From assembly GCF_001570365.1 (NCBI RefSeq), contig NZ_BBYK01000055.1, positions 1-64,000 of the forward strand: 64,000 bases of DNA. The letters are read 5' to 3'. The stretch's first letter is position 1, and the number at the start of each line of letters is the position of its first letter. The notes below the pieces were generated by a model. The model saw only the letters and a list, made by a program, of their open reading frames with translations. It was not told the origin of the DNA and did no database searches. This document shows positions 7,479 to 19,890 of this stretch, piece by piece. Source of the DNA: Microtetraspora fusca (GTDB taxonomy: Bacteria; Actinomycetota; Actinomycetes; Streptosporangiales; Streptosporangiaceae). The position numbers were made by a program, and so were the translations under genes.

Positions 7479-8351
7479 TCACTCATCTGCCGCCGTTTTC
7501 AGGGGCGGGGCCTGCGTCTCTGGGGGCAGGACGGCACGTGGGCGGGGCGGCGGCCCCGCCCGGTGGCCCCACTCCCTCGGGTAGCCGAGGGACACCTCCT
7601 CGAACGGCACCCCGTCGTAGCAGGTGCTGCGCGGGATGTGCAGGTGGCCGTAGACCATGACGGCGGCGTTGAACCGCAGATGCCACTCGGCGGTGCGCTC
7701 GGTGCCGCACCAGAGGGCGAACTCCGGATACCTGAGCACGAAGGTCGGATCCCGGACCAGCGGATAGTGGTTGACCAGGACGGTGGCGAGCGCCGGGTCG
7801 CGGCCGGACAACCGGCGTTCGCTTTCCACGATGCGGGCGGCGCACCACGCCTCTCTGCTCGGGTACGGGTCCGGGCGCAGCAGCATTTCGTCGGTACACA
7901 TGACACCGGCGTCGTCGGCGCGGTCCAGCGCCTGCGCCATGGTGGTGGCGCCGTGCGGCCGGAAGGTGTAGTCGTACCCGATGAACAGCGGGGCGACGGT
8001 GACCGGGCCGCCCGCGCCGCGCCACACCGGGTAGGCGTCCTCCGGGGTGACCACGCCGAGGGAGCGGCAGAGCTCCACGATGTGCCGATAGCGCGCCTCA
8101 CCCCGTAAGGTCACGGGGTCGTCCGCCGGCGTCCACAGTTCGTGGTTGCCGGGCACCCACACCACCTTGGCGAAGCGCTCGCTGAGCAGGCGCAGCGCCC
8201 ACTCGATGTCGGCCATGAACTCGCCCACGTCGCCGGCGACCAGCAGCCAGTCTCCGTCGTGCTCCGGCCGCAGCCGCTCGACGATCTCGCGGTTCTCCGG
8301 GTAACGCACGTGCAGATCGCTGATGGCGAGCAACCTCGGCGAGGAGATCAT
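7479..8351 (-). CDS. Metallophosphoesterase
   Basis: A 290-residue calcineurin-like phosphoesterase. The five metal motifs are in order: SDLH near residue 12, GDVGE near 42, GNHE near 68, VNHYP near 190 and YGHLH near 235. The family hydrolyses phosphoesters with a dinuclear metal centre; the substrate cannot be told from sequence. ATG 8351 is preferred because AGGA lies 8 bases upstream; an in-frame ATG at 8369 adds six residues. Related proteins are often encoded next to phosphopantetheinyl transferases in actinomycetes, but none is adjacent here. The gene converges with the kinase gene, 48 bp apart. Confidence 0.85.
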   Translation of the reverse strand: MISSPRLLAISDLHVRYPENREIVERLRPEHDGDWLLVAGDVGEFMADIEWALRLLSERFAKVVWVPGNHELWTPADDPVTLRGEARYRHIVELCRSLGVVTPEDAYPVWRGAGGPVTVAPLFIGYDYTFRPHGATTMAQALDRADDAGVMCTDEMLLRPDPYPSREAWCAARIVESERRLSGRDPALATVLVNHYPLVRDPTFVLRYPEFALWCGTERTAEWHLRFNAAVMVYGHLHIPRSTCYDGVPFEEVSLGYPREWGHRAGPPPRPRAVLPPETQAPPLKTAADE

Positions 8352-8567
8352 GGTGAGGATCCTAGGCATGAATGAGCCAATCGATCGATATATCGCGTTA
8401 AGCGACCACCGTTCACGCCGGAAGTCGCATCCAGATCAGCCATTACCTGCGACAGGCCGTCAACGAGACATGATCAAGAACTACGGCTGGAGTACTCACG
8501 ATCTACAGCTGCCGTATCCATGGTGCTCGACGCCAGCGATCGGGGCGGCAACGGTTCGCTCAAATAG

Positions 8568-8583
8568 ATGTTCATTCAAACAT
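8568..8583. promoter_or_regulatory. Inverted repeat before the DeoR gene, candidate autoregulatory operator
   Basis: ATGTT-CATTCA-AACAT is a perfect 5-6-5 inverted repeat in an A+T-rich patch 22 bp upstream of the regulator start. Position and base composition suit a DeoR-family operator overlapping the promoter. Confidence 0.5.
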
Positions 8584-8605
8584 TGATGTGTTAGAAACAG
8601 GACCC

Positions 8606-9391
8606 ATGGGTGTCGCCAATCGTCTGGACCTGACCCTGCGGCTGGTGCAGGGCTCCGGCCGTGCGTCCGTGTCAGAGCTCTCCCATCGCCTGGGCGTGTC
8701 CGAGATGACCGTGCGCAGGGACTTGGACGCGCTGGAACGTCAGGGTCTGGTCCGCAGGGTGCACGGTGGCGCCGTCTCCACCCGCGCGCGTGAGGAAGAA
8801 GCCGGGTTCTCCGCACGGGAGGGGTGGCAGGCCGCTACGAAGGATCGCCTCGCGGCGGCCGTGGCCAAGCTCGTGGAGCCGGGGTCGCGAGTGCTGCTGG
8901 ACGCCGGAACTACCACGGTTCACGTCGCGGAGCATCTGGCCGCGCGGGCCCCCCTGACCGTCGCGGTGCTCAGTCTGCAGGCCGCGACGCGCCTGGCCGA
9001 CCGGCCCGGGATCGAACTGCTGGTCGCCGGGGGCCGCTCCCGTCCGGGCGAGCGCTCCCTCGTCGGGCCGCTGGCGCTGCGCACGCTGGAGTCCCTGGCG
9101 TTCGACTGCTTCGTGATGTCCATCGGCGGCGTGCACGCCGAGCACGGCTGGTCGGAGTTCTCACTGGACGACGCGGCCGTCAAGCAGGCCGGACTCCGCC
9201 AAGCCGCCCAAACGATCGCGGTCGCGGACGCGACCAAGCTCGGCGTGCGCGCATTCAGCCAGGTCGCCCCCCTCAACGCTGTGCACCGCTTCGTCACCGA
9301 CACGGCCGCAGCGGACACCGCCACCCACCCCAGCGGCCCGCAGACCCTGGACGCCCTGCGCGACGCGGGCGTCGAGACCCTTCTCGCCTGA
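8606..9391 (+). CDS. DeoR-family transcriptional regulator
   Basis: A 261-residue DeoR-type repressor. The winged-helix N-terminus has SVSELSHRLGVSEMTVRRDL at about residues 20-40, the family signature, and the C-terminal domain (about 75-235) is the phosphosugar-sensing fold with LLDAGTTTVHVAEHL and FDCFVMSIGGVH. Such proteins bind a phosphorylated sugar or nucleotide-derived ligand and release DNA. ATG 8606 has AGGA 3-6 bases upstream; GTG 8588 is in frame but lies in the operator region. It is followed after 47 bp by the DUF4406 and Nudix genes, which it most likely controls. Confidence 0.92.
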   Translation: MGVANRLDLTLRLVQGSGRASVSELSHRLGVSEMTVRRDLDALERQGLVRRVHGGAVSTRAREEEAGFSAREGWQAATKDRLAAAVAKLVEPGSRVLLDAGTTTVHVAEHLAARAPLTVAVLSLQAATRLADRPGIELLVAGGRSRPGERSLVGPLALRTLESLAFDCFVMSIGGVHAEHGWSEFSLDDAAVKQAGLRQAAQTIAVADATKLGVRAFSQVAPLNAVHRFVTDTAAADTATHPSGPQTLDALRDAGVETLLA

Positions 9392-9438
9392 CCACTCCGG
9401 CCCCTGAACCGCCTTGCCCCCAAAGGGAGTTGCGCCTC

Positions 9439-9816
9439 GTGACCACCACACCACGCCCGCTGATGATCCTCGTTGCCGGCCCCTACCGGTCGGGAACCGG
9501 CGACGACCCCGCCCTGCTGGAGGCCAACGTCCGAGCGATGAACCAGACCGCTCTCGCCCTCTTCCGCGCCGGACATCTGCCCGTCACCGGCGAAGCCCTC
9601 GCCTTGCCACTCCTTGACACGGCAGGCAGCACGCGCCCCGGCGACCCCCTCTTCCAGGAGATCTTCCACCCGATCGCCGAGCGACTGCTCACCCGATGCG
9701 ACGCGGTGCTGCGCATCGGCGGCCCCTCCGCCGGCGCGGACCGCATGGTGACCCAGGCCCGCGCCCAAGGCAAGGACGTCTATACCAGCCTCGCCGACAT
9801 ACCGGCCGCCCGATGA
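9439..9816 (+). CDS. DUF4406 protein, nucleoside-deoxyribosyltransferase-like fold
   Basis: A 125-residue protein starting LMILVAGPYRSGTGDDPALL, the N-terminal strand and loop of the DUF4406 family, which is structurally related to nucleoside 2-deoxyribosyltransferases. The later segment DAVLRIGGPSAGADRMV carries the second ligand-binding loop. Its reaction is not established. The GTG at 9439 has GGGAG about 9 bases upstream. The stop overlaps the Nudix start by 4 bp (ATGA), indicating translational coupling; together with the DeoR regulator this points to a nucleotide-sugar or nucleoside salvage role (inference). Confidence 0.75.
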   Translation: MTTTPRPLMILVAGPYRSGTGDDPALLEANVRAMNQTALALFRAGHLPVTGEALALPLLDTAGSTRPGDPLFQEIFHPIAERLLTRCDAVLRIGGPSAGADRMVTQARAQGKDVYTSLADIPAAR

Positions 9817-10577
9817 CCGCGGGCATCGACACACCCGACCGCCGCGGACGCACCAACCTGGACCAGCACGGGCGCAACCTGACCGGCAACCCCCACGTCC
9901 GCATCCGTGATGTGGAGGTGCTCTCCTGCGACTGGTACATCCTGCGCAAGACCACCTTCGACTACGAGCACGGCGACGGGCACTGGAGCCGCGAGCAGCG
10001 CGAGACCTACGACCGCGGCGACGGCGCGACCATCCTGCTCTACAACACCGACCGTGAAACCGTCCTGCTGACGCGACAGTTCCGCCTCCCCGCCTACGTC
10101 AACGGACATCCTGACGGCATGCTGCTGGAAACCGCGGCCGGACTGTTGGACGGAGACGACCCGGAGCAAGCGATCCGCAGGGAAGCCGCCGAGGAGACCG
10201 GACACAACATCGGCACAGCGCAGCGCGTCTTTGACGTCTACATGAGCCCCGGCTCGGTCACCGAGCGCCTGCACTTCTTCGCCGCGCCCTACGACCCCTC
10301 GGCGCTCACCGCAAATGTGGGCGGCATCGCCGCCGAAGGGGAGGACATCACCACTGTGGAACTCCCCTTCGCCGATGCGCTCGGCATGATCCGCGCAGGC
10401 GAGATCGTTGACGCCAAGACCATCATGCTGCTCCAATGGGCCGCCCTCGACGGCCCCTTCCGCCCTCCCAGGGATGGTCTCTTCCCGGTGGCGGCCGAAG
10501 AGGAGCGGCCGCGGGTTGATCCTCAGCGCGAGAGGAATGGCAGCTCAGGGACATCGGCCGGGGAGTGCGTGGCATGA
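9813..10577 (+). CDS. Nudix hydrolase, NudK (GDP-mannose pyrophosphatase) type
   Basis: A 254-residue Nudix enzyme. The Nudix box near residues 111-133 reads AGLLDGDDPEQAIRREAAEE, one residue shorter than the classical box, exactly as in NudK-type enzymes. The following FDVYMSPGSVTERLHFF is the NudK hallmark, so cleavage of a nucleotide sugar such as GDP-mannose to GMP and mannose-1-phosphate is the best guess. The start ATG 9813 overlaps the DUF4406 stop. The last 40 residues are hydrophilic and unlike the family and may be a divergent tail. It ends the DeoR-regulated operon. Confidence 0.85.
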   Translation: MTAGIDTPDRRGRTNLDQHGRNLTGNPHVRIRDVEVLSCDWYILRKTTFDYEHGDGHWSREQRETYDRGDGATILLYNTDRETVLLTRQFRLPAYVNGHPDGMLLETAAGLLDGDDPEQAIRREAAEETGHNIGTAQRVFDVYMSPGSVTERLHFFAAPYDPSALTANVGGIAAEGEDITTVELPFADALGMIRAGEIVDAKTIMLLQWAALDGPFRPPRDGLFPVAAEEERPRVDPQRERNGSSGTSAGECVA

Positions 10578-10837
10578 CTCACGGTTTCCACGAAACTCAG
10601 GTTGGCTCAGATCCGTACCGACGTCGCGGACCGGCCCACGTGGTCGATCTGGTGGGGGGAGGGAACCGCGAGCACCTTCGAGACCGTCACCCAGCGTGAT
10701 CGGCGACACCGGCGGCCAGCCGCCGCGGCGACGGACCGGCACCGGCCCACGAACGACGCCACCGTCATGGCCCGGACCTCGGCCGGCGTCGAGAGCGCCA
10801 GCCGGCTTTCTTCCAGGGCCGAGACCGCAGGTGGGTC

Positions 10838-11130
10838 ATGATCGGGGGGACGCTCGCCACCGGCGTCGTGGTGGTCGGCGCGGGCCTGGCCCACGGCGTG
10901 CCCATGTGACGGGCGCCACCGTTCACCGCTGGAGCGCCGCGCTGCCCTGGACGCCCGTCGGCCAGGCCGCCCGCGTCGCCGCGTACCGGGAGTCGGTCGC
11001 CGCAGCCGCACCGCGTGTGATCTTGGCAGGCGACTATCTGGGGCTGCCCTTCACCGACAGCGTCGTCAACACCGGCCAGTGGGCTGCCGCCCAGGCCCTC
11101 CGCCGCCTCGCCGCGTCACGTACCGGCTGA
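10838..11130 (+). pseudogene. Remnant of an FAD-dependent amine oxidase/protoporphyrinogen-oxidase-like gene
   Basis: Two pieces survive. At 10838-10909 a short frame reads MIGGTLATGVVVVGAGLAHG and then stops; VVVVGAGLA resembles the N-terminal dinucleotide-binding loop. At 10906-11130 a second frame reads VHRWSAALPW, then VILAGDYLGLPFTDSVVNTG, the conserved C-terminus of the flavin-containing amine oxidase family, where the GD motif contacts FAD. The intervening about 350 residues are missing. Upstream, 10578-10837 holds no frame I can support. The whole patch looks like gene decay after the Nudix gene. Confidence 0.55.
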
Positions 11131-11322
11131 GCCCGGGGGAGGTACGCACCCTCGCTCGGCCGGCCGGGTTCACGGCGTCTGTGACTCTCGCGGTGACGAC
11201 ACCAGAACCGGGCGGCCGACGAGGGCGGCAGTCACGGTCACGCCGGGCGCATAGGCGCGCGGTCGAGCCCCGGAAGGAGGAGGCAACCACCGTGGCCGTG
11301 CTTTCGGCCGAGAGGGTGACGA

Positions 11323-12975
11323 TCATCGCCTCCGGTCCGACGAGCACGCCGACCGGCCCGTGGACGGGCGGATCGTTGGGCGGGTCCGGGCTCTCCGCGA
11401 CCCCGCGTGACGGTTGGTCGCGGGCGTGTCCTCGTCCTCCGTGAGCAGCCATGCGAGCCTGGCCGCGGCGACCGCCTGACGCGGATCGCGAGCGGGCAAC
11501 TCCGCGACGAGGTGCTCGAACACTTCGATGTCCTCGCTGCCGGGCTCGCTCTGCCCGAACGTCCACAGCGCCTCGTGGTCCTGGGTGTCGAGGACCGCGG
11601 ACCGCAGCGCCGTGACGAGCTGGTCGCGCTCGGCCCTGATCGCCGGCGCCTCCGACCGGGCGAGCAGCGGGGCGTGCGCCGCCGCCACCGCGGCGCGGAT
11701 GTCGCCCGCACGCAGCGCGTCGCGCACGGTCAGGAAGTCGGCTTCGACCTCGGCCCGCAGCCGGTACGGCTTGGCCGTCATGGCGGCCTCGCCGAGCTGG
11801 GCCCGGAGCCGGTGGATCTCGGCGCGCACGGTTGTCGGGTTGCCGTCGTCGCCGTAGAGCTGCAGGGCGAGCTGCTCGGCGGTCAGCCCGGCGGGGCGCA
11901 GCGCGAGCAGCGCGAGCAGCTCGGCGCGCCGCAGGGTGAGCGGCAGTTCCCGGCCGTCCAGCACCGCGGCCGGCCGATCTCCCAGGAAAGACAGCGACAG
12001 TACGGGACGCCGCGACGCCGTGGCCGACCGCGGCAGGCGGATCAGGTAGCCCTCGGGCAACGTCTCGACCAGGGCCTCGCGGCCGTCCGCGAGCAGCACC
12101 CGGTCGCTGCCGGGCCGTATCGCCAGCCGCTCGGGCCACGGCCCGCCGAACGGCTCCGCGGCGATCACCCGCCCCGTCGCGGTGACCAGCGCGCCCGGCT
12201 CGCCGCGCAGTCCGATCAGGCGGGGCAGGTGCCTCACCCGCAACCGCTCGTCCCGCATCTCCATCTGCCTGCGTAGATGGCTCTCCGCGAGCCGCGCGCT
12301 GGCGGAGACCAGGGTGACGACGGCGGGGTGCAGCTCGTGCAGCAGCCCGCTGATGTCGATCACGCCGAGCGCGCGTCCGCTGTCCGGGTCGTGGACGGGC
12401 GCGGCGGCGCAGGTCCACGGGTGATAGGTGCGCACCAGATGCTCGGCGGAGTAGATCTGCACCGGGGCGTCGACGGCGAGGGCGGTGCCCATCGCGTTGG
12501 TCCCGATGGCCCCCTCCGCCCAGCCCGCGCCCTCGCACAACCCCACCGGGTCGGCGATGCGGCACAGCCCGGCGGGCCCCTCCCGCCACAGGATGGTGCC
12601 GTCCGCGTCCGTGACGATCATGACGTACGACGACTCGTCGGCGATGCTGACGAGCAGTTCGCGGAGCAGGGGCAGCACGTCGCGCAGCGGATGCGCGGAG
12701 CGCACGTCCGGTACGTCCTCCGGCTTGTACACCACCGGCGGGCGGAAATGCTCCGGATCGACCCGCGCCGCGAGGGAGCGCCGCCAGGAATCCAGGATCA
12801 CCGAGCGCGGCGCCACCCGCGGCCGGTCCCCGCTCAGCATGGCCTCGCGGACCTGCTGCAACACGGAGAACTGCGCGGCCGGATCGGATGCCACATCCAC
12901 GGTGGTCGCGGCCTTCTCGATCTCAGCGTCCAAGGTGCACTCCGCGGCGACGTCGGCGAGGGCGGTTGCGTCCAC
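11323..12975 (-). CDS. GAF-domain transcriptional regulator of the aldehyde dehydrogenase operon
   Basis: A 550-residue regulator. Residues about 90-245 form a GAF-type sensory domain of the AcoR kind ([50 protein letters not shown]). Residues about 330-410 form a winged-helix domain ([35 protein letters not shown]). It lacks the AAA+ domain of true AcoR, which is the common actinobacterial form. It is divergent from the ExaC-type dehydrogenase gene, the usual arrangement, so it probably activates that operon in response to an alcohol or aldehyde. The GTG start at 12975 is uncertain, with no clear ribosome site; the C-terminal about 40 residues are basic and may be non-conserved. Confidence 0.85.
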   Translation of the reverse strand: MDATALADVAAECTLDAEIEKAATTVDVASDPAAQFSVLQQVREAMLSGDRPRVAPRSVILDSWRRSLAARVDPEHFRPPVVYKPEDVPDVRSAHPLRDVLPLLRELLVSIADESSYVMIVTDADGTILWREGPAGLCRIADPVGLCEGAGWAEGAIGTNAMGTALAVDAPVQIYSAEHLVRTYHPWTCAAAPVHDPDSGRALGVIDISGLLHELHPAVVTLVSASARLAESHLRRQMEMRDERLRVRHLPRLIGLRGEPGALVTATGRVIAAEPFGGPWPERLAIRPGSDRVLLADGREALVETLPEGYLIRLPRSATASRRPVLSLSFLGDRPAAVLDGRELPLTLRRAELLALLALRPAGLTAEQLALQLYGDDGNPTTVRAEIHRLRAQLGEAAMTAKPYRLRAEVEADFLTVRDALRAGDIRAAVAAAHAPLLARSEAPAIRAERDQLVTALRSAVLDTQDHEALWTFGQSEPGSEDIEVFEHLVAELPARDPRQAVAAARLAWLLTEDEDTPATNRHAGSRRARTRPTIRPSTGRSACSSDRRR

Positions 12976-13068
12976 CCGAGCGAGCGCCCCCGTACGTGGT
13001 CTTGCTCACAGCAGCATGCCTTGCCGTTCCGTCACCGACAAGGGCGGCATATCCCCCGTTCACGCCTC

Positions 13069-13086
13069 TGCAACGGCGGTGCAACG
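13069..13086. promoter_or_regulatory. 11-bp-period direct repeat in the divergent dehydrogenase promoter
   Basis: TGCAACG-GCGG-TGCAACG: two exact heptamers 11 bp apart, 58 bp upstream of the dehydrogenase start and next to an A+T-rich patch (AACTTTTACTTTTTG). It is a good candidate for the GAF regulator's binding site. Confidence 0.5.
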
Positions 13087-13143
13087 TCGAAACTTTTACT
13101 TTTTGCCGCATCTCGTCGGTCCAGGACCCAGGAGGGCGAACAC

Positions 13144-14667
<1,524 letters not shown>

Positions 14668-14753
14668 TCGAGCGGCCCGTGCGCGAGGGGCACGCCGGGG
14701 TTTCCCAGCCGCCCCTCGCGTACCGGCCACCCCCGAAGCAGGGAGCCTCACCC

Positions 14754-15160
14754 ATGGCAGTCAACCGGGTGGACGTCACCGCCGACGCGGCCGGCCTGCT
14801 GCGCCGCCTCGCCGGCAGGCACGGCCCGTTGATGTTCCACCAGTCGGGGGGATGCTGCGACGGCAGCTCCCCCATGTGCTACCCGGCCGGAGAGTTCCGC
14901 ACCGGGAACGCGGACGTACGCCTCGGAGATCTCCGGGTGGACGGCGTCGGCGAGCCGATCCCGGTGTGGATGTCCGCGTCGCAGTTCGAGTACTGGAAGC
15001 ACACCCACCTCACCATCGACGTGGTGCCGGGCCGAGGGAGCGGCTTCTCGCTGGAGGCCCCGGAGGGCGTGCGTTTCCTGATCCGCTCGCGGCTGCTCAC
15101 CGACCAGGAGCTCGCCGAACTGGACGGCCACAAGGAGCGGCCCGTCCCGGCCGGCGAGGG

Positions 15161-15164
<4 letters not shown>
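14754..15164 (+). CDS. DUF779 family protein
   Basis: A 136-residue protein of the DUF779 family, typically found next to ExaC-type dehydrogenases. The conserved cysteine-rich block MFHQSGGCCDGSSPMCYP lies near residues 24-41, and SQFEYWKHTHL near 78 is also characteristic. Its biochemical role is unknown; a metal- or redox-linked helper of the dehydrogenase is often supposed. The ATG at 14754 follows GCAGGGAG by about 9 bases. Its stop TGA overlaps the GTG start of the next gene (GTGA), so the two are coupled. Confidence 0.88.
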
Positions 15165-17317
<2,153 letters not shown>

Positions 17318-17531
17318 CGCGACCGTACGTCCGCATTGTCAGCCGGGCGGCGGGATCGGAGGCAGCGGCGTGCCGGGCGTGCGAGACGGACTCATGGCGC
17401 TGTTCGTCTCGGTGGTCGAAGCGCGGCGAGCCGGGCACAGGCGTTCACCCCTGCCTGAGACTGCGTCCGATCCCGCCGCGCCTCCGGCGCCGCCTTCAGG
17501 CGGGTCACTCCGTCTACGCTGCCGGCCCTGG

Positions 17532-18506
17532 TCACGATTCATCCGGTCGCCCGGACGACGCCCTCTCCGCGAGGAGGCCACGGAGCAGGGCGAGGCTCTG
17601 GTCGCGGAACTCGGAAAGGCCGTGCTCGATGCCGTGCAGGACGTCCTCGGCCGCGTCCGCCAGCTCCCAGAAGCGGAGCTTGCGCTCAAGACCGTCGGTG
17701 AACGGCACGCCGCGAAGCTCCTGAAGCCGCCGGATGAACGCCGGCCCCGTCTCGGACCACAGGTAACACAGGTCGTAGTCCGGGTCGCCGATCGCGGTGT
17801 CACCGAAGTCGATCAAGCCGGTGACGTCCGTGCCGGTCACGAGGAGGTGGTCGAGGCTGATGTCGGCGTGGATCAGCACCGGCTCGTAGTCGAAGCAGGA
17901 GTCGTCGCCGAGGTAGGTCTCGAAGGCGGCGAGCAGTACCCGGGACTCGCCCGACGGCAGCGCGGGGACGACCTCGGCGCGCAGCAGGGCCAGGCTCTCA
18001 CCGAACTCCGCCCGCGGATCCCATTCAGGGACGCCGAGCTCGCGTGCGCGTCCGGTCGGGAAGGCGTGAATCGCGTCGATGAGTGCGGCGACGCGGCGGA
18101 TCGGCGCGGGTTCGTCCAGCAGCCCGCGCCGGTGCCACTCCTCCTCCGGCAGCGATTCACCCGGTACGGCGGGATAGCAGCAGAACTCTCCGGGTCCGAG
18201 CGGATTGGGGGCGGTGAAGGCGAACTGCGGGATCGGAAGCGGGAGATGTCCGGCGAGTTCTGGCAGGAGGGCGGCCTCGCAGGCGATCCCCTCGGCGCCG
18301 TCCTCGTTGCGTGGGAAGCGCAGGACGAACGGCGTGCCGCCATCGCCGCCTGGGGCGTCGAGTCGGAGGGCGACGCTTTCCATTCCCGCGCCCAGCGGGC
18401 GCAGCGCACCATGCGCGAGATCGTCGCGGACGCTCGCGAGCGCGGAGCGGACCCGTGATTCCCAATCGTCAGGGAGGGCGGCGTTCCAGTTCATCGTTGT
18501 TCCCAT
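17532..18506 (-). CDS. Aminoglycoside-phosphotransferase-family kinase
   Basis: A 324-residue APH/choline-kinase-fold protein. The catalytic loop HADISLDHLL is near residue 208 (family pattern HxDxxxxN-like, here with H in place of the final N) and the metal-binding GLIDFGDTAIGDPDYDL near 225. The N-terminal ATP lobe has the expected GAGMESVALRL loop. The substrate is unknown; many such actinomycete kinases are not resistance enzymes. ATG 18506 and ATG 18494 are both possible; GGGAA precedes the latter. It converges with the acyl-CoA synthetase gene, 214 bp apart, and is transcribed alone. Confidence 0.8.
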   Translation of the reverse strand: MGTTMNWNAALPDDWESRVRSALASVRDDLAHGALRPLGAGMESVALRLDAPGGDGGTPFVLRFPRNEDGAEGIACEAALLPELAGHLPLPIPQFAFTAPNPLGPGEFCCYPAVPGESLPEEEWHRRGLLDEPAPIRRVAALIDAIHAFPTGRARELGVPEWDPRAEFGESLALLRAEVVPALPSGESRVLLAAFETYLGDDSCFDYEPVLIHADISLDHLLVTGTDVTGLIDFGDTAIGDPDYDLCYLWSETGPAFIRRLQELRGVPFTDGLERKLRFWELADAAEDVLHGIEHGLSEFRDQSLALLRGLLAERASSGRPDES

Positions 18507-18669
18507 GGGTCGGGCAGGCCCGGAAGCCGGGGTCAGAATCGGGCGCCAGGCTAACGGCGCCCTTCCGGGAGCGCCATCGATTTAAGATCGGCTGTTCCTC
18601 CCCGCCCAGCCGTGACTGAACCAATGGGTCACAGCACCGACCTCGGAAAACCCGCCTGCGCCAGTCCGG

Positions 18670-19890
18670 TCATGCCGCCGCTTTCCTGCTCGGCAGGCAG
18701 AGCCAGGCGGAGACCAGGCCGCCGATCGCGCAGACGGCCCACAGGGCCCACTCGCCGAGGGCGTAGACCGCGCCGCCCACGACGGGGCCGACGCCGGTGC
18801 CCGCCGTGATGGCCGCGCCGTACAGACCTTGGTAGCGGCCGCCCATGGACGGCGGGGCCAGGCCGCCCAGGTAGGCGCTGGCCATCGAGGCGTACAGCAT
18901 CTCGCCGAGGGTCCACAGCAGGACGGTGGCGGCCAGCCAGCGCATGTCGCCGAAGAGGCCGGTCATGGCCAGGCCGGCTCCGGTCAGGACGTTGCCCAGG
19001 GCGAGGACGGGCCCCGGGGGGCGGCGGGAGACCATGCCGGTGATCGGCAGTTCGAGCAGCAGGACCAGCACGCCGTTGAGGCCCATCAGGAGGCCGAAAT
19101 CGGCCGGAGACATGTGGTGGGCGTCCACGTGCAGCGGTAGGCCGACGGTGGACTGGATGTACACGAACTCCGCGATCAACGTCATGACCAGGAAGCGCCG
19201 CAGGCGGCGGTCGGCGAGCGCCTGACGATAGCTCGGCTCCGGCGCGTCGGAGGCGGGGCCCGCCCCCCGGCCGGCGCGGGCGAGGGTCACGTTCCGCAGC
19301 ATCACGGCCGCGATCGCGGCGAACAGCAGGCAGGCGACGGCGTTGCCGAGGAACAGCGCCTGGTAGGAGACCGTGGCGAGGAAGCCGCCGAGCACCCCGC
19401 CGACCGCGGCACCGATGTTCATCGCGAACCGGTGCACGGCGAAGGCGGCCAGCCGCTGCTGGTCGGTCGTCGTGGCGTCCACCAGCAGCGCGGCCGACGC
19501 GGGGCGGTAGATCTGGGAGGCCATCCCGGTCAGGAAGGCCAGCGGGATGAGCACGGGCAGCGAGTCGAACAGCGGGATGACGGCGGTCGGCCCCGCCGTC
19601 GCCACCATGGACAGCGTGATGGTCCAGCGGCGTCCGATCCGGTCGGCGAGGTAGCCGCCGATCGTGTTCCCGAGGACGTTGCCCAGCCCGGCCGCGCCGA
19701 GCACCAGCCCGGCGGCCGCCGGCGGGATGTTCCGGCTGGTCAGGTAGAGGACCATGAAGATCGGCAGGAAGTTGCCGATCCGGACGACCAGGATGCCGAA
19801 ACTGACGATCCACACCGTCGCGGGCAGTCGCCGTACGGTGTCGCGGAAACGTGGCCGGCTCTCGTCCTCCGGCGGCGCCTCGACGCTCAC
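18670..19890 (-). CDS. MFS exporter of the NRPS cluster
   Basis: A 406-residue MFS transporter with about 12 helices. Motif A-like GGYLADRIGRRW lies near residue 77. It is the last gene of the peptide cluster: its GTG start overlaps the ATP-grasp stop (GTGA), so it is translated together with the biosynthetic genes and is most simply the product exporter (inference). The fold is of the DHA1-like drug-exporter kind with a long central loop (AGRGAGPASDAPEPSY). No marker identifies a substrate. Confidence 0.85.
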   Translation of the reverse strand: MSVEAPPEDESRPRFRDTVRRLPATVWIVSFGILVVRIGNFLPIFMVLYLTSRNIPPAAAGLVLGAAGLGNVLGNTIGGYLADRIGRRWTITLSMVATAGPTAVIPLFDSLPVLIPLAFLTGMASQIYRPASAALLVDATTTDQQRLAAFAVHRFAMNIGAAVGGVLGGFLATVSYQALFLGNAVACLLFAAIAAVMLRNVTLARAGRGAGPASDAPEPSYRQALADRRLRRFLVMTLIAEFVYIQSTVGLPLHVDAHHMSPADFGLLMGLNGVLVLLLELPITGMVSRRPPGPVLALGNVLTGAGLAMTGLFGDMRWLAATVLLWTLGEMLYASMASAYLGGLAPPSMGGRYQGLYGAAITAGTGVGPVVGGAVYALGEWALWAVCAIGGLVSAWLCLPSRKAAA

